Shown: in pieces, positions 18,843 through 26,017 of the stretch
How the letters are laid out: each line of letters starts with the position of its first letter
Position numbering within the stretch: the stretch's first letter is position 1
Assembly (NCBI GenBank): GCA_963755155.1
Contig: CAVWIV010000007.1
Coordinates: 496,001 to 560,000 of the forward strand
Length of the DNA stretch: 64,000 nt
DNA from: PALSA-612 sp963755155
Lineage (GTDB): Bacteria > Actinomycetota > Thermoleophilia > Gaiellales > Gaiellaceae
Reading direction: 5' to 3'
The notes under the pieces: generated by a model
Databases searched by the model: none
What the model was told of the DNA's origin: nothing
What the model saw: only the letters and a program-made list of their open reading frames with translations
Position numbers and translations under genes: made by a program

Positions 18843-18942
18843 ACCTCCCGAGCGTCCTTTCACCGAAAGGCAGTGCTCCGTGGAGGTTCAACCGAGTCGC
18901 AACGACGAGGTATCGGGCCGCTTGCGTAGCGGTTTCGTCGTT
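18843..18942 (+). promoter_or_regulatory. Structured leader upstream of infC (candidate autoregulatory RNA)
   Basis: The 164-base gap between thrS and infC holds nested inverted repeats. ACCTCC 18843-18848 pairs with GGAGGT 18882-18887 and encloses CCTTTC/GAAAGG (18856-18861/18865-18870). A second element pairs AACGACGA 18901-18908 with TCGTCGTT 18935-18942 around CCGCT/AGCGG (18918-18922/18928-18932). An AGGAGG follows at 18948-18953. infC-rpmI-rplT operons of other bacteria carry L20-binding leaders; I infer an analogous role, not a match to a known class. Confidence 0.5.
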
Positions 18943-18977
18943 CGAACAGGAGGAAGAGGCGGCTTGGTGACAACCCT

Positions 18978-19592
18978 TTGAGACCGAGGCGGTTCGTAGA
19001 GCCCGTCCGTCCGGTCCCCCAGACTCGGGTCAACGACTCGATTCGCGTGCCACGCGTCCGGCTCATCGACGAGGGCGGCGAGCAGCTCGGCATCAAGGAC
19101 ACGAAGGAGGCTGTCGAGTACGCGGAGTCGAAAGGCCTCGACCTCGTGGAGGTCGCCGCCCAGGCGGATCCGCCTGTCGCGCGGGTCATGGACTACGGGA
19201 AGTACCGCTACGAGCAGGAGCAGAAGGCCAAGCTCGCCCGCAAGCACCAGTCCCAGATACACGTCAAGGAGATCAAGCTCAGACCGAAGATCGGGAAACA
19301 CGACTACGAGACCAAGAAGGGCCATGTCGTCCGCTTTCTCGGACAGCGCGCGAAGGTCAAGGTCACGATCATGTTCCGGGGGAGGGAGACTCTCCACCCG
19401 GAGCGGGGCCGCGACCTGCTGATGCGCCTTGCCGAGGAGGTTGTCGAGCTAGGCCACATCGAGGCCCAGCCCGAGGTGGACGGCAGGAACATGGTCATGG
19501 TGCTCGCGCCGAACAAGGCCGTCGGCCAGAAGGAGCAGGCGGCGGCCGAGGCAGAGGCGGAGCCCGAGGTCAAGAGCGCTACCGGAAGCTAG
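18978..19592 (+). CDS. infC: Translation initiation factor IF-3
   Basis: 204 residues. The N-domain begins with RVNDSIRVPRVRLIDEGGEQ, the linker/C-domain contains KEIKLRPKIGKHDYETK, and a Glu-rich tail follows. IF-3 binds the 30S subunit and checks start codons. The first usable start in frame is TTG 18978; non-AUG starts are typical of infC because IF-3 represses its own message through them. A four-codon ORF (GTG-ACA-ACC-CTT-TGA, 18967-18981) ends across this TTG. First gene of infC-rpmI-rplT-TrmH. Confidence 0.95.
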   Translation: MRPRRFVEPVRPVPQTRVNDSIRVPRVRLIDEGGEQLGIKDTKEAVEYAESKGLDLVEVAAQADPPVARVMDYGKYRYEQEQKAKLARKHQSQIHVKEIKLRPKIGKHDYETKKGHVVRFLGQRAKVKVTIMFRGRETLHPERGRDLLMRLAEEVVELGHIEAQPEVDGRNMVMVLAPNKAVGQKEQAAAEAEAEPEVKSATGS

Positions 19593-19600
19593 AGGAACCC

Positions 19601-19798
19601 ATGCCGAAACAGAAGTCATCAAGCTCCGCGAAGAAGCGGTTCAAAGTCACGGGCAGCGGCAAGGTCATGCGCCGCCACGCGATGCAGAGCCACAACCTCG
19701 AGGGGAAGACGGCGAAGCGCAAGCGCGACTTCGGCCGCGACGAGGCTGTGCATCCCTCCGACGTCCGCAGGGTGCGGAAGCTGCTGAGGGGTGACTGA
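19601..19798 (+). CDS. rpmI: Ribosomal protein bL35
   Basis: 65 residues, small and strongly basic, with the family pattern KKRFKVTGSGKVMRRHAM near the start and a C-terminal RRVRKLLRGD. Part of the 50S subunit. AGAGGA precedes the ATG by three bases. Its TGA overlaps the rplT ATG (TGATG). Confidence 0.95.
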   Translation: MPKQKSSSSAKKRFKVTGSGKVMRRHAMQSHNLEGKTAKRKRDFGRDEAVHPSDVRRVRKLLRGD

Positions 19799-20157
19799 TG
19801 CCGCGCGTGAAGCGTTCCGTAGCCGGTCGCAAGAAGCGGCGCAAGGTCCTCAAGCAGGCGAAAGGCTATTGGGGCCTTAAGCACATCAGCTATACGCGGG
19901 CAAAGGAGCAGGTCGACAAGTCGCTCGTCTACGCGTACCGCGACCGGCGTGTGCGCAAGCGGTCGATGCGGAGCCTCTGGATCATCCGCATCAACGCCGC
20001 AGCGCGGCGCGAGGGCCTCTCGTACAACCAGTTCGTCGCCGGCTGCAAGAAGGCAGAGATCGAGCTCGACCGCAAGGTACTCGCGGATATCGCGGTCGCC
20101 GATCCCGAGGCTTTCAAGGTGATCGCCGAGAAGGCCAAAACGGCTCTCGCGGCCTGA
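19798..20157 (+). CDS. rplT: Ribosomal protein bL20
   Basis: 119 residues of the normal length. Family features: basic N-terminal extension PRVKRSVAGRKKRRKVLKQA, then GYWGLKHISYTRAKEQ and LWIIRINAAARREGLSYNQF. L20 nucleates 50S assembly and in several phyla represses its operon by binding the leader. The stop shares bases with the start of the methyltransferase gene (CTGA). Confidence 0.97.
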   Translation: MPRVKRSVAGRKKRRKVLKQAKGYWGLKHISYTRAKEQVDKSLVYAYRDRRVRKRSMRSLWIIRINAAARREGLSYNQFVAGCKKAEIELDRKVLADIAVADPEAFKVIAEKAKTALAA

Positions 20158-20831
20158 TCACCTCGGCGGCCAATCCGCGGCTCAAGCTCGTCCGGCGGCT
20201 GCGCTCAGGGGCGCAGCGCCGGCGGCTCGGGCTGTTCGTTGTCGAGGGCGAGGATCTCGTCCAGGCCGGCCTCGACGCCGGGCTCGAGCCGGAGGACATG
20301 CTCACGGCCGGCGTCGACGTCGATCCTGAACTGCTCGCGGATGTTTCCGAGCTCGCCCATCCGGCGCGCGTGATCGCAGTGTTTCGACGAGATGGACTCG
20401 CCAAAGGCGAGCCTGGCGCCGTCGGGCTCGCGCTCTGGCACGTGTCGGATCCCGGGAACGTCGGCACGCTCATTCGCACGGCGGACGCGTTCGGCGCCTT
20501 CGTCGCGCTGTCGTCAGGCTGCGCCGACCCGACCTCGCCCAAGGCGCTGCGCGGCTCGGCCGGCGCGATCTTCCGCGTGCCCCTGCTCGAGTTTGACTAC
20601 GTGCCTGCGCCGCGCGTCGCGCTCGTCGCCGAGGGCGGTCAGCCGCTCGGCGAGCTCGAGCTACCGGAGCGGGTGACGTTCGTGCTGGGCGCGGAGCGCG
20701 AGGGATTGCCGTCAGACGTGCTCGAGCGGTGCGATGCCGTCGCGTCGATCGCGATGGCCGACGGCGCAGAGTCGCTCAACGTCGCCGTCGCCGGCGCGAT
20801 CGCCCTCTACGAGCACCGCCGGCGCCGCTAG
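20154..20831 (+). CDS. TrmH/SpoU-family RNA 2'-O-methyltransferase
   Basis: 225 residues from a CTG at 20154. An N-terminal RNA-binding part (ITSAANPRLKLVRRLRS, FVVEGEDLVQ) precedes the SPOUT knot with motifs LALWHVSDPGNVGTLIRTAD, FVLGAEREGLP and SLNVAVAGAIALYEHRR. The family 2'-O-methylates rRNA or tRNA with SAM. No ATG, GTG or TTG exists in frame before residue 49 of this reading, and homologues begin M-I-T-S, so CTG-ATC-ACC is the likely start, overlapping the rplT stop as CTGA. Confidence 0.9.
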   Translation: MITSAANPRLKLVRRLRSGAQRRRLGLFVVEGEDLVQAGLDAGLEPEDMLTAGVDVDPELLADVSELAHPARVIAVFRRDGLAKGEPGAVGLALWHVSDPGNVGTLIRTADAFGAFVALSSGCADPTSPKALRGSAGAIFRVPLLEFDYVPAPRVALVAEGGQPLGELELPERVTFVLGAEREGLPSDVLERCDAVASIAMADGAESLNVAVAGAIALYEHRRRR

Positions 20832-20977
20832 GAGGAGCCCTCGCGTCGTGCGGCGGCTGCTTCCCGCGCCCGGTAGTAGTCGATTCGCTCCTGAAGCCTT
20901 CGCGTGATGTCCTCTCGCCGAGCGAGCTCGGCGCGACGCTCGTCAGGAGTCCTCTTCCTCCGCCGCTTTCCCGTCAT
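20828..20977 (-). CDS. Small highly charged hypothetical protein
   Basis: 49 residues beginning MTGKRRRKRTPDERRAEL and continuing as an Arg/Glu/Ala-rich probable helix ending ARREGSS. Its stop shares CTAG with the TrmH gene stop. The first 35 bases overlap the end of the next minus-strand gene in another frame. No known domain; a basic N-terminus plus helix could bind nucleic acid, which is only a guess. Confidence 0.5.
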   Translation of the reverse strand: MTGKRRRKRTPDERRAELARREDITRRLQERIDYYRAREAAAARREGSS

Positions 20978-21071
20978 CGTTTTCACCTCGCAGCACGTCG
21001 AGAATGGTGTACACGCCGGCGCGGATATCGAAGAGCGCCTCCATCACGATCCGGACGTCGCGGTCATTCAC
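20943..21071 (-). CDS. Small acidic-tailed hypothetical protein
   Basis: 42 residues starting GTG: VNDRDVRIVMEALFDIR, an amphipathic middle (AGVYTILDVLRG) and an acidic tail (AAEEEDS). It resembles short uncharacterised actinobacterial proteins by pattern. On the minus strand CACTAT lies six bases upstream of the GTG, so it may be leaderless. It overlaps the 49-residue gene downstream by 35 bases. Confidence 0.5.
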   Translation of the reverse strand: MNDRDVRIVMEALFDIRAGVYTILDVLRGENDDGKAAEEEDS

Positions 21072-21121
21072 GAAGTCATAGTGCCCAGAACCTCAGGCGA
21101 CGGCAAGGTGGCTCTTCGGCC

Positions 21122-23026
21122 TTACCAGGCTCCGCCGCCGCCTCCGCCGCCGCCTCCCCCGCCACCGCCGGAGAAGCCGCCGCCGGTGCCGCCCGAGCCG
21201 CTCGAGGAGGGTGGAGCCAGCGCAGACCCGAACCCTGAGGAGAGGTCGCCGATCGCGAGCGAGCTGGCGCCCGACCCTAGGTCGCCGTGGGGGCTGATCC
21301 AGTAGATCGAGCTCGCCTCGGCCAGCTCCTCGGGCATGTGAAGCTGCGCGCCCTGGAGCACGCGCTCGGCGATGCCGAAGGCGATCCCGTACACGAGGAA
21401 CCGCTCCCAGAGCGCTAGCGTCGCGGGCGGGGCGATGTCGAGACGGGGAAAGTCGGCGAGGTAGCGGCGGAACGCCTCCCAGCGCTGCGCCTCGAGCTGG
21501 CCGGCCTTGGTGCGCCGCCGCCAGAGCTTCGTGTTCGCGACGCCGATGACGAGCACGACGGCGTTGACGATCGCGCAGACCCCGAGCGCGATCTGCACGA
21601 CCTCGTTCCAGCGTGGCGCCTCCGGGCGAAAGCCGGCGATGCCCATCCAGAGCAGCACCACAGCCGCGGCGACAGACGCGACGATGGCTACGGCAAAGAT
21701 CTTCGCGCCGGCGCCGACGTACCACCCACGTTCGCCGATCACCTCCGACACCTGTTCCTTGAACTTCTGGAAGCGCTTCGCGTTCGACGCCCGGGTCGAC
21801 TCGATGCGGTCGCGCATCTTCGAGAGCACCTCAGGCCCGTCGTCGACGATGTTGTCGAAGACCTTGGCGACTGGCTCTTCGAACTCCGTCAGCGCGATCG
21901 AAGTGTCGCCCGGTGAGAGCTCGAGGTCCGCCACCTGCTCCGTGCGGAGCCCCGCCCACGTCTTCTTCTCGGTCGTCACCGGCTTCGCGACGTAGTAGCC
22001 GCGCCGGACGAGGTCGAAGAGGGTGGCGGTGAACTCGAGCGAGCCGGGCTCCGTTCCCTGCCGCAGCAGCGGCGGCACGATCGCCGGAGACTCGTCGGAG
22101 GGTGGCTCCTGCTCGTACTCGCGGTCGTAGCCGGTGCCGCGCTCGCGGCCGAAGAGGAGCCAGATGACGAAGATGATGCCCAGCGCAGGCAGGAGCGCGA
22201 AGGCGGCGAGCGTCAGCAGGGTCCGCCCGAGGTTGTCCTTCGCCTCGTCGATCTTCTCGCGGCCTTCTGCGTACTCGTTCGCCCGCTCCCCCTGCTCGGC
22301 CACGATGGCCGCGAAGCCGTTGCCGTCCACGACGCGTGCCCCTCGCGTCGAGGTGAGCAGCCGCCGGGGAAACACCGTTCGCATCTCCACGAACTGGCCG
22401 GAGGCGACGTTGGCGGCCCGCAAGGACGTTCCCGTGCGCGTCCGGTCGACGACGCCTCGCACCCACTCCGGGGCGCCCCACACGCGGTAGCGGCTGCCGG
22501 TGAGAGCGATCGGCCGCGGCAGCTCCATCTCCGCGCGGAGATCCGAGACGGCCACCGGCCACTCGTCTCCCCAGACCTGGAGGTTGACGTCGACGACGTC
22601 GTCGTAGGCGACCGCGAGCCCGCGGAAGCGGTAGCGGATCGTGTACGTCCGCTGCTCGTTCAGCGCGCGGTAGTGCCAGACCACGCGCACGCGCTGCGTG
22701 TTCGCGTCCACGCCGTACTTGCCGGGCAGGTCGAAGCTCCCGAGCACGGTGTTGCCGCCAGGCTGGAATGCCTTGCCGCCTTCGCTCACGCGCACGAGGT
22801 CGACGCGCTCACCCCCTCTCACGGGAATGTCGCGGTAGGCGCCCGAGAACGAGCCCGAGTACGAGAACGTGATGTCCTCGCGCACGAGCAGCGAGCCGTC
22901 GGGCGCGAGCTTCACCTGGACGACGGCCTGGGGGAGCGAGTACGACTTCGCCTGCGCGGCGCCCGGGACCAGCAGCGCGAGGGCGGCTACGAAGCTGAGG
23001 AGGAGAGCGGCGCGGCCCCGAATCAG
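21122..23026 (-). CDS. DUF2207-family membrane protein
   Basis: 634 residues. Signal peptide (FVAALALLVPGAAQAKS), an extracellular N-terminal DUF2207 domain of about 210 residues (FSGAYRDIPVRGGERVDL), then one membrane helix near residue 255 and two more near 420-490. A cytoplasmic part and a Gly-rich tail (SGGGG run ending AW) complete the classical architecture. Function unknown; these genes are typically paired with lemA, as here. The only start that preserves the signal peptide is CTG at 23026 (CTG-ATT-CGG), overlapping the lemA stop as CTGA. Confidence 0.88.
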   Translation of the reverse strand: MIRGRAALLLSFVAALALLVPGAAQAKSYSLPQAVVQVKLAPDGSLLVREDITFSYSGSFSGAYRDIPVRGGERVDLVRVSEGGKAFQPGGNTVLGSFDLPGKYGVDANTQRVRVVWHYRALNEQRTYTIRYRFRGLAVAYDDVVDVNLQVWGDEWPVAVSDLRAEMELPRPIALTGSRYRVWGAPEWVRGVVDRTRTGTSLRAANVASGQFVEMRTVFPRRLLTSTRGARVVDGNGFAAIVAEQGERANEYAEGREKIDEAKDNLGRTLLTLAAFALLPALGIIFVIWLLFGRERGTGYDREYEQEPPSDESPAIVPPLLRQGTEPGSLEFTATLFDLVRRGYYVAKPVTTEKKTWAGLRTEQVADLELSPGDTSIALTEFEEPVAKVFDNIVDDGPEVLSKMRDRIESTRASNAKRFQKFKEQVSEVIGERGWYVGAGAKIFAVAIVASVAAAVVLLWMGIAGFRPEAPRWNEVVQIALGVCAIVNAVVLVIGVANTKLWRRRTKAGQLEAQRWEAFRRYLADFPRLDIAPPATLALWERFLVYGIAFGIAERVLQGAQLHMPEELAEASSIYWISPHGDLGSGASSLAIGDLSSGFGSALAPPSSSGSGGTGGGFSGGGGGGGGGGGGGAW

Positions 23027-23592
23027 GGGAAGCTCACCTGAGGAGCCTCGCGGATTGCGGCCTCCTCGACCTCGAAGTACTCGCGCGGCCGGAAATTGAA
23101 CATGCCGGCAATGATGCTCGTGGGCACCGACTCGAGCGCGGTGTCGTAGGTCAGCACCGTGTCGTTGTAGACCTGGCGCGAGACGGCGATGTCGCCCTCG
23201 ACCTCTGTGAGCGCTGCCTGGAGCTGCTGGAAGTTCTCGGTCGCGCGCAGCTCGGGATAGGCCTCGGCCACGGCGAAGAGCCGCCCGATCGCCGCCGTGC
23301 AGCATGTTCTCGGCCTGCGCCTGCTCCTGGACGCCCTGCGCCTGCTGCGCGCGCGTGCGCGCCTCCGTCACTTCCTGAAACACCTGCTCGCTCGTGCGCG
23401 GCGTAGCCCTTCACCGCCTCGACGAGGTTCGGAATCGAGGTCGTAGCGCTTGCGGAGCTGGACGTCGACCTGTGCCCACGCGTTCTCGGCGCGGTTCCGC
23501 AGGCTGACGAGCTTGTTGTACATCCCGACGACGACCAGGGCCAGGAGGACGAGGACGCCGACGACGATGAGGATCCAGATCCAGGCGCTCAT
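23023..23592 (-). CDS. lemA: LemA-family protein (three indels)
   Basis: About 187 residues when restored: one N-terminal membrane helix (WIWILIVVGVLVLLALVVV) and a long helical-bundle domain (MYNKLVSLRNRAENAWAQVD, AEAYPELRATENFQQLQ, YNDTVLTYDTALESVP). Three breaks interrupt it: an extra base near 23436, a tandem four-base repeat GCTCGCTC at 23386-23393, and an extra base near 23299. Together they add six bases, so the original frame returns. LemA function is unknown; it sits upstream of its usual DUF2207 partner. Confidence 0.88.
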
Positions 23593-23596
23593 ATGC

Positions 23597-24334
23597 CTAG
23601 CCTAGAGCAGGACGGGTCGCGATCCAAATCGAGTCCTCCTCGCCCGCCCACGGCCGCCGGTCGAACCAGCCGTAGCAGGCGTCGACCCTGAACCCGGCCT
23701 CGTGGAGCAGCGCCCGCCACTCGGCCTGGGAGACCCAGGCGAGCGCCATCGTCGTCTCGCCGTCCGGGCCGCGCAGCGACAGCGTGAGAACGCGCCGCTG
23801 GGTGTCCCAGTCGGCGCGCTCGAAGATGCCCGGCTCCCGTTCGAGCCAGCGGCCGTGCGTCTCCTCGATGTCCTCGGCGCTCGGCGTGAACACGTCGAAC
23901 ACGAGGCGGCCCCCCGGCACGAGCAGGTCGCGGGCGGCCCGGAGCGCTTCGAGGCGCTCTGCTTCCGTGTGGAGGTGGAGATACGCGCGGAACGGGCAGA
24001 GCACGAGGGAGACGCGCTCGGCGACGGGCGGCCTCGAGTAGTCGCCGAGCCGCAGCTCGAGCTGCTCCGAGACGCCCGCCAGCTCCGCCGCCTCGCGGCA
24101 GATGTCGAGCATGCCCGCCGACGAGTCGACGCCGATGACGGCGATGCCGGCCGCGGCGACCGGCACGGCGATGCGGCCCGTGCCGACGCCAAGCTCGACG
24201 ACAGGCCCGGGCGCCGCGCGCGATGCCTCCTCGACGTAGAACGACACGTCCTCGACGACGCTGCGGCTCCACGGGTCGTAGAGCCGCGCGATGGCGTCGT
24301 ACGCGGACGCTAGGCCGGCTTGCGCGTCACCCAC
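23597..24334 (-). CDS. SAM-dependent class I methyltransferase (paralogue 1)
   Basis: 245 residues. Motif I is VVELGVGTGRIAVPVA, followed by VIGVDSSAGMLDICRE (acidic SAM-ribose residue) and LVPGGRLVFDVFTP (post-II region). It ends ACYGWFDRRPWAGEEDSIW. The product shares this ending and overall length with the adjacent gene at 24310, so the pair looks like a tandem duplication. The GTG at 24334 overlaps the end of that gene by 25 bases. Substrate unknown. Confidence 0.82.
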   Translation of the reverse strand: MGDAQAGLASAYDAIARLYDPWSRSVVEDVSFYVEEASRAAPGPVVELGVGTGRIAVPVAAAGIAVIGVDSSAGMLDICREAAELAGVSEQLELRLGDYSRPPVAERVSLVLCPFRAYLHLHTEAERLEALRAARDLLVPGGRLVFDVFTPSAEDIEETHGRWLEREPGIFERADWDTQRRVLTLSLRGPDGETTMALAWVSQAEWRALLHEAGFRVDACYGWFDRRPWAGEEDSIWIATRPALG

Positions 24335-25002
24335 ACGAACTCCTGGCTCTCGTCGTCGAACGGCCGCTTGTCGAACCAGCCGTAGAGCGCCTCCACCTCG
24401 AGGCCGGCGACGTCGATCAGGCCTTCCCACTCGGACTTCGTCGCCCACCAGAGCGAGATGACGCCGCCCTCTTCGCGCTCGATGTCGATGCGGTTGTCGG
24501 CCGGCGCGTACCGGAGCGTGTGCGGAAGAGGGTCTTCCTGCGTCGTGCCGTCGAGGCGCGCGGCGATGTGATGGTTGAAGCAGAACACGTTCCAGGCGAA
24601 GCGCCCGCCCGGCCGGAGGCTCGCGGCGACACGCTCGAAGACGCGCCGCTTGTCGTGCCACGTGGGCAGGTGAAGCAGCGCGCGGAACGGGCAGTAGACG
24701 AGCGCCGCGGGCTCGTCGAGCCCGAAATCGCGCATGTCGCCCTCGCGGAGCTCGAGGTCGGCGCCCGTCTGCTCGGCACGTACCTTCGCCTGGGCGAGCA
24801 TCGCCGGCGACAGGTCGATGCCGATCACGCGCCTGCCCGTCTCGAGCGCAACGGGAATCGCGACACGGCCGGTGCCGACCGCCAGCTCCACGATCGGACC
24901 GTCCGCCTCGCGCGCCAGCTCGACGTAGAACGGCACGTCCTCCGTCATGTCCGCCGCCCAGGTGTCGTAGACGGCGGCGAAAGGGTCGTAGGGGGAGGTC
25001 AC
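24310..25002 (-). CDS. SAM-dependent class I methyltransferase (paralogue 2)
   Basis: 230 residues. SAM-binding motif IVELAVGTGRVAIPVA, then VIGIDLSPAMLAQAKV and LRPGGRFAWNVFCF; it ends with ALYGWFDKRPFDDESQEFVW, parallel to paralogue 1. The GTG at 25002 has TACCAT eight bases upstream and diverges from pheS. The substrate is not evident. Confidence 0.84.
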   Translation of the reverse strand: MTSPYDPFAAVYDTWAADMTEDVPFYVELAREADGPIVELAVGTGRVAIPVALETGRRVIGIDLSPAMLAQAKVRAEQTGADLELREGDMRDFGLDEPAALVYCPFRALLHLPTWHDKRRVFERVAASLRPGGRFAWNVFCFNHHIAARLDGTTQEDPLPHTLRYAPADNRIDIEREEGGVISLWWATKSEWEGLIDVAGLEVEALYGWFDKRPFDDESQEFVWVTRKPA

Positions 25003-25010
25003 GAAGGCCG

Positions 25011-25016
25011 ATGGTA
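25011..25016 (-). promoter_or_regulatory. -10 element for the minus-strand methyltransferase operon
   Basis: Read on the minus strand this is TACCAT, eight bases before GTG 25002. Its TA overlaps the TA of the pheS -10 on the plus strand, so the two divergent units appear to share one bidirectional promoter core. Confidence 0.4.
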
Positions 25017-25020
25017 CAGT
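25015..25020 (+). promoter_or_regulatory. -10 element for leaderless pheS
   Basis: TACAGT followed by exactly six bases and then ATG 25027; no Shine-Dalgarno. One of the clearest examples of the leaderless arrangement in this window. Confidence 0.55.
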
Positions 25021-25026
25021 CGGCGG

Positions 25027-26016
25027 ATGGACGCCCAGGCGCTCGAGAACGAGGCTCTGAGCGCGATCGAGGCGGCGTCGACGCTCGACGAGCTCGACGA
25101 CCTGCGCGTCCGCTTCCTCGGCCGCAAGAGCGAGCTGAAGCTCGCGCTGCGGGAGGTGCGCGACCGCGAGACGGGCATGGCGCTCAATGCCGCACGCGAG
25201 CGCCTGGAGGCTGCCGTCGAAGACCGTCACGCCGCCCTCGAGCGGGCGGAGAGGCTCGACGCGGCCGAGAGCCTCGACGTGACGCTGCCGGGGACGGCGC
25301 CGCCGTTGGGACACCTCCATCCCCTGACGCAGATCATGCGCGAGGTCGAGGACATCTTCCTCGGCCTCGGCTACGAGATCGTCGACAGCCCCGAGGTGGA
25401 CACGGTCTGGAACAACTTCGACGCGCTCAACCAGCCGCTGACGCACCCGTCGCGCTCGCCGCGGGACACGTTCTACGTCGACGACAACACGCTGCTGCGC
25501 ACGCACACGTCGACCGGGCAGATCCGCGTCATGGAGTCGCGCCAGCCGCCGATCTACATCGCCGCGCCCGGCCGCACGTACCGGCGCGACACGCCGAGCC
25601 CGAAGTCGACGCCGGTCTTCCACCAGGTGGAGGCGCTGGCCGTCGATCGCAACATCACGCTCGCCGACCTCAAGGGCACGCTCCTGCACTTCTTCCATGC
25701 GATGTTCGGCGACGACCGCGACGTGCGGATGCGAACCGGCTTCTTCCCGTTCACGGAGCCGTCGGTCGAGTTCGACGTCACGTGCTTCCTCTGCGAGGGC
25801 CGCGGCTGCGCCTTCTGCAAGCACTCGGGCTGGTTCGAGATGGGCGGCGCGGGCGTCGTCGACCCTGCGGTCTTCACGAACGTCGGCTACGACCCGGACG
25901 TGTGGAGCGGCTTCGCATGGGGCCTCGGGCTCGATCGCATCGCCGCGCAGCGCCACGGCATCCCTGACATCCGCATGTTCTGGGAGAACGACCTTCGCGT
26001 GCTGAGGCAGTTCTGA
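25027..26016 (+). CDS. pheS: Phenylalanyl-tRNA synthetase alpha subunit
   Basis: 329 residues. N-terminal coiled-coil tRNA-binding arm (about 1-85), then the class II catalytic core: LHPLTQIMREVEDIFLGLGY, motif 2 region GRTYRRDTPSPKST with FHQVEALAVD, and motif 3 GFAWGLGLDRIAAQRHG. A CxxC-type cluster (CFLCEGRGCAFCKHSGW) is the usual insertion in many bacterial PheS. Full length. pheT follows after one base and provides the other half of the heterotetramer. Confidence 0.97.
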   Translation: MDAQALENEALSAIEAASTLDELDDLRVRFLGRKSELKLALREVRDRETGMALNAARERLEAAVEDRHAALERAERLDAAESLDVTLPGTAPPLGHLHPLTQIMREVEDIFLGLGYEIVDSPEVDTVWNNFDALNQPLTHPSRSPRDTFYVDDNTLLRTHTSTGQIRVMESRQPPIYIAAPGRTYRRDTPSPKSTPVFHQVEALAVDRNITLADLKGTLLHFFHAMFGDDRDVRMRTGFFPFTEPSVEFDVTCFLCEGRGCAFCKHSGWFEMGGAGVVDPAVFTNVGYDPDVWSGFAWGLGLDRIAAQRHGIPDIRMFWENDLRVLRQF

Positions 26017-26017
26017 C

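Noticed and set aside
18814..18977. T-box or SAM/threonine riboswitch before infC
   Set aside because: No conserved T-box 14-mer or terminator switch is seen, and the leader lies after thrS rather than before it. The stems look more like a ribosomal-protein leader.
21122..21190. Microsatellite-like GCC/GCT repeat
   Set aside because: It encodes the Gly-rich C-terminal tail characteristic of DUF2207 proteins.
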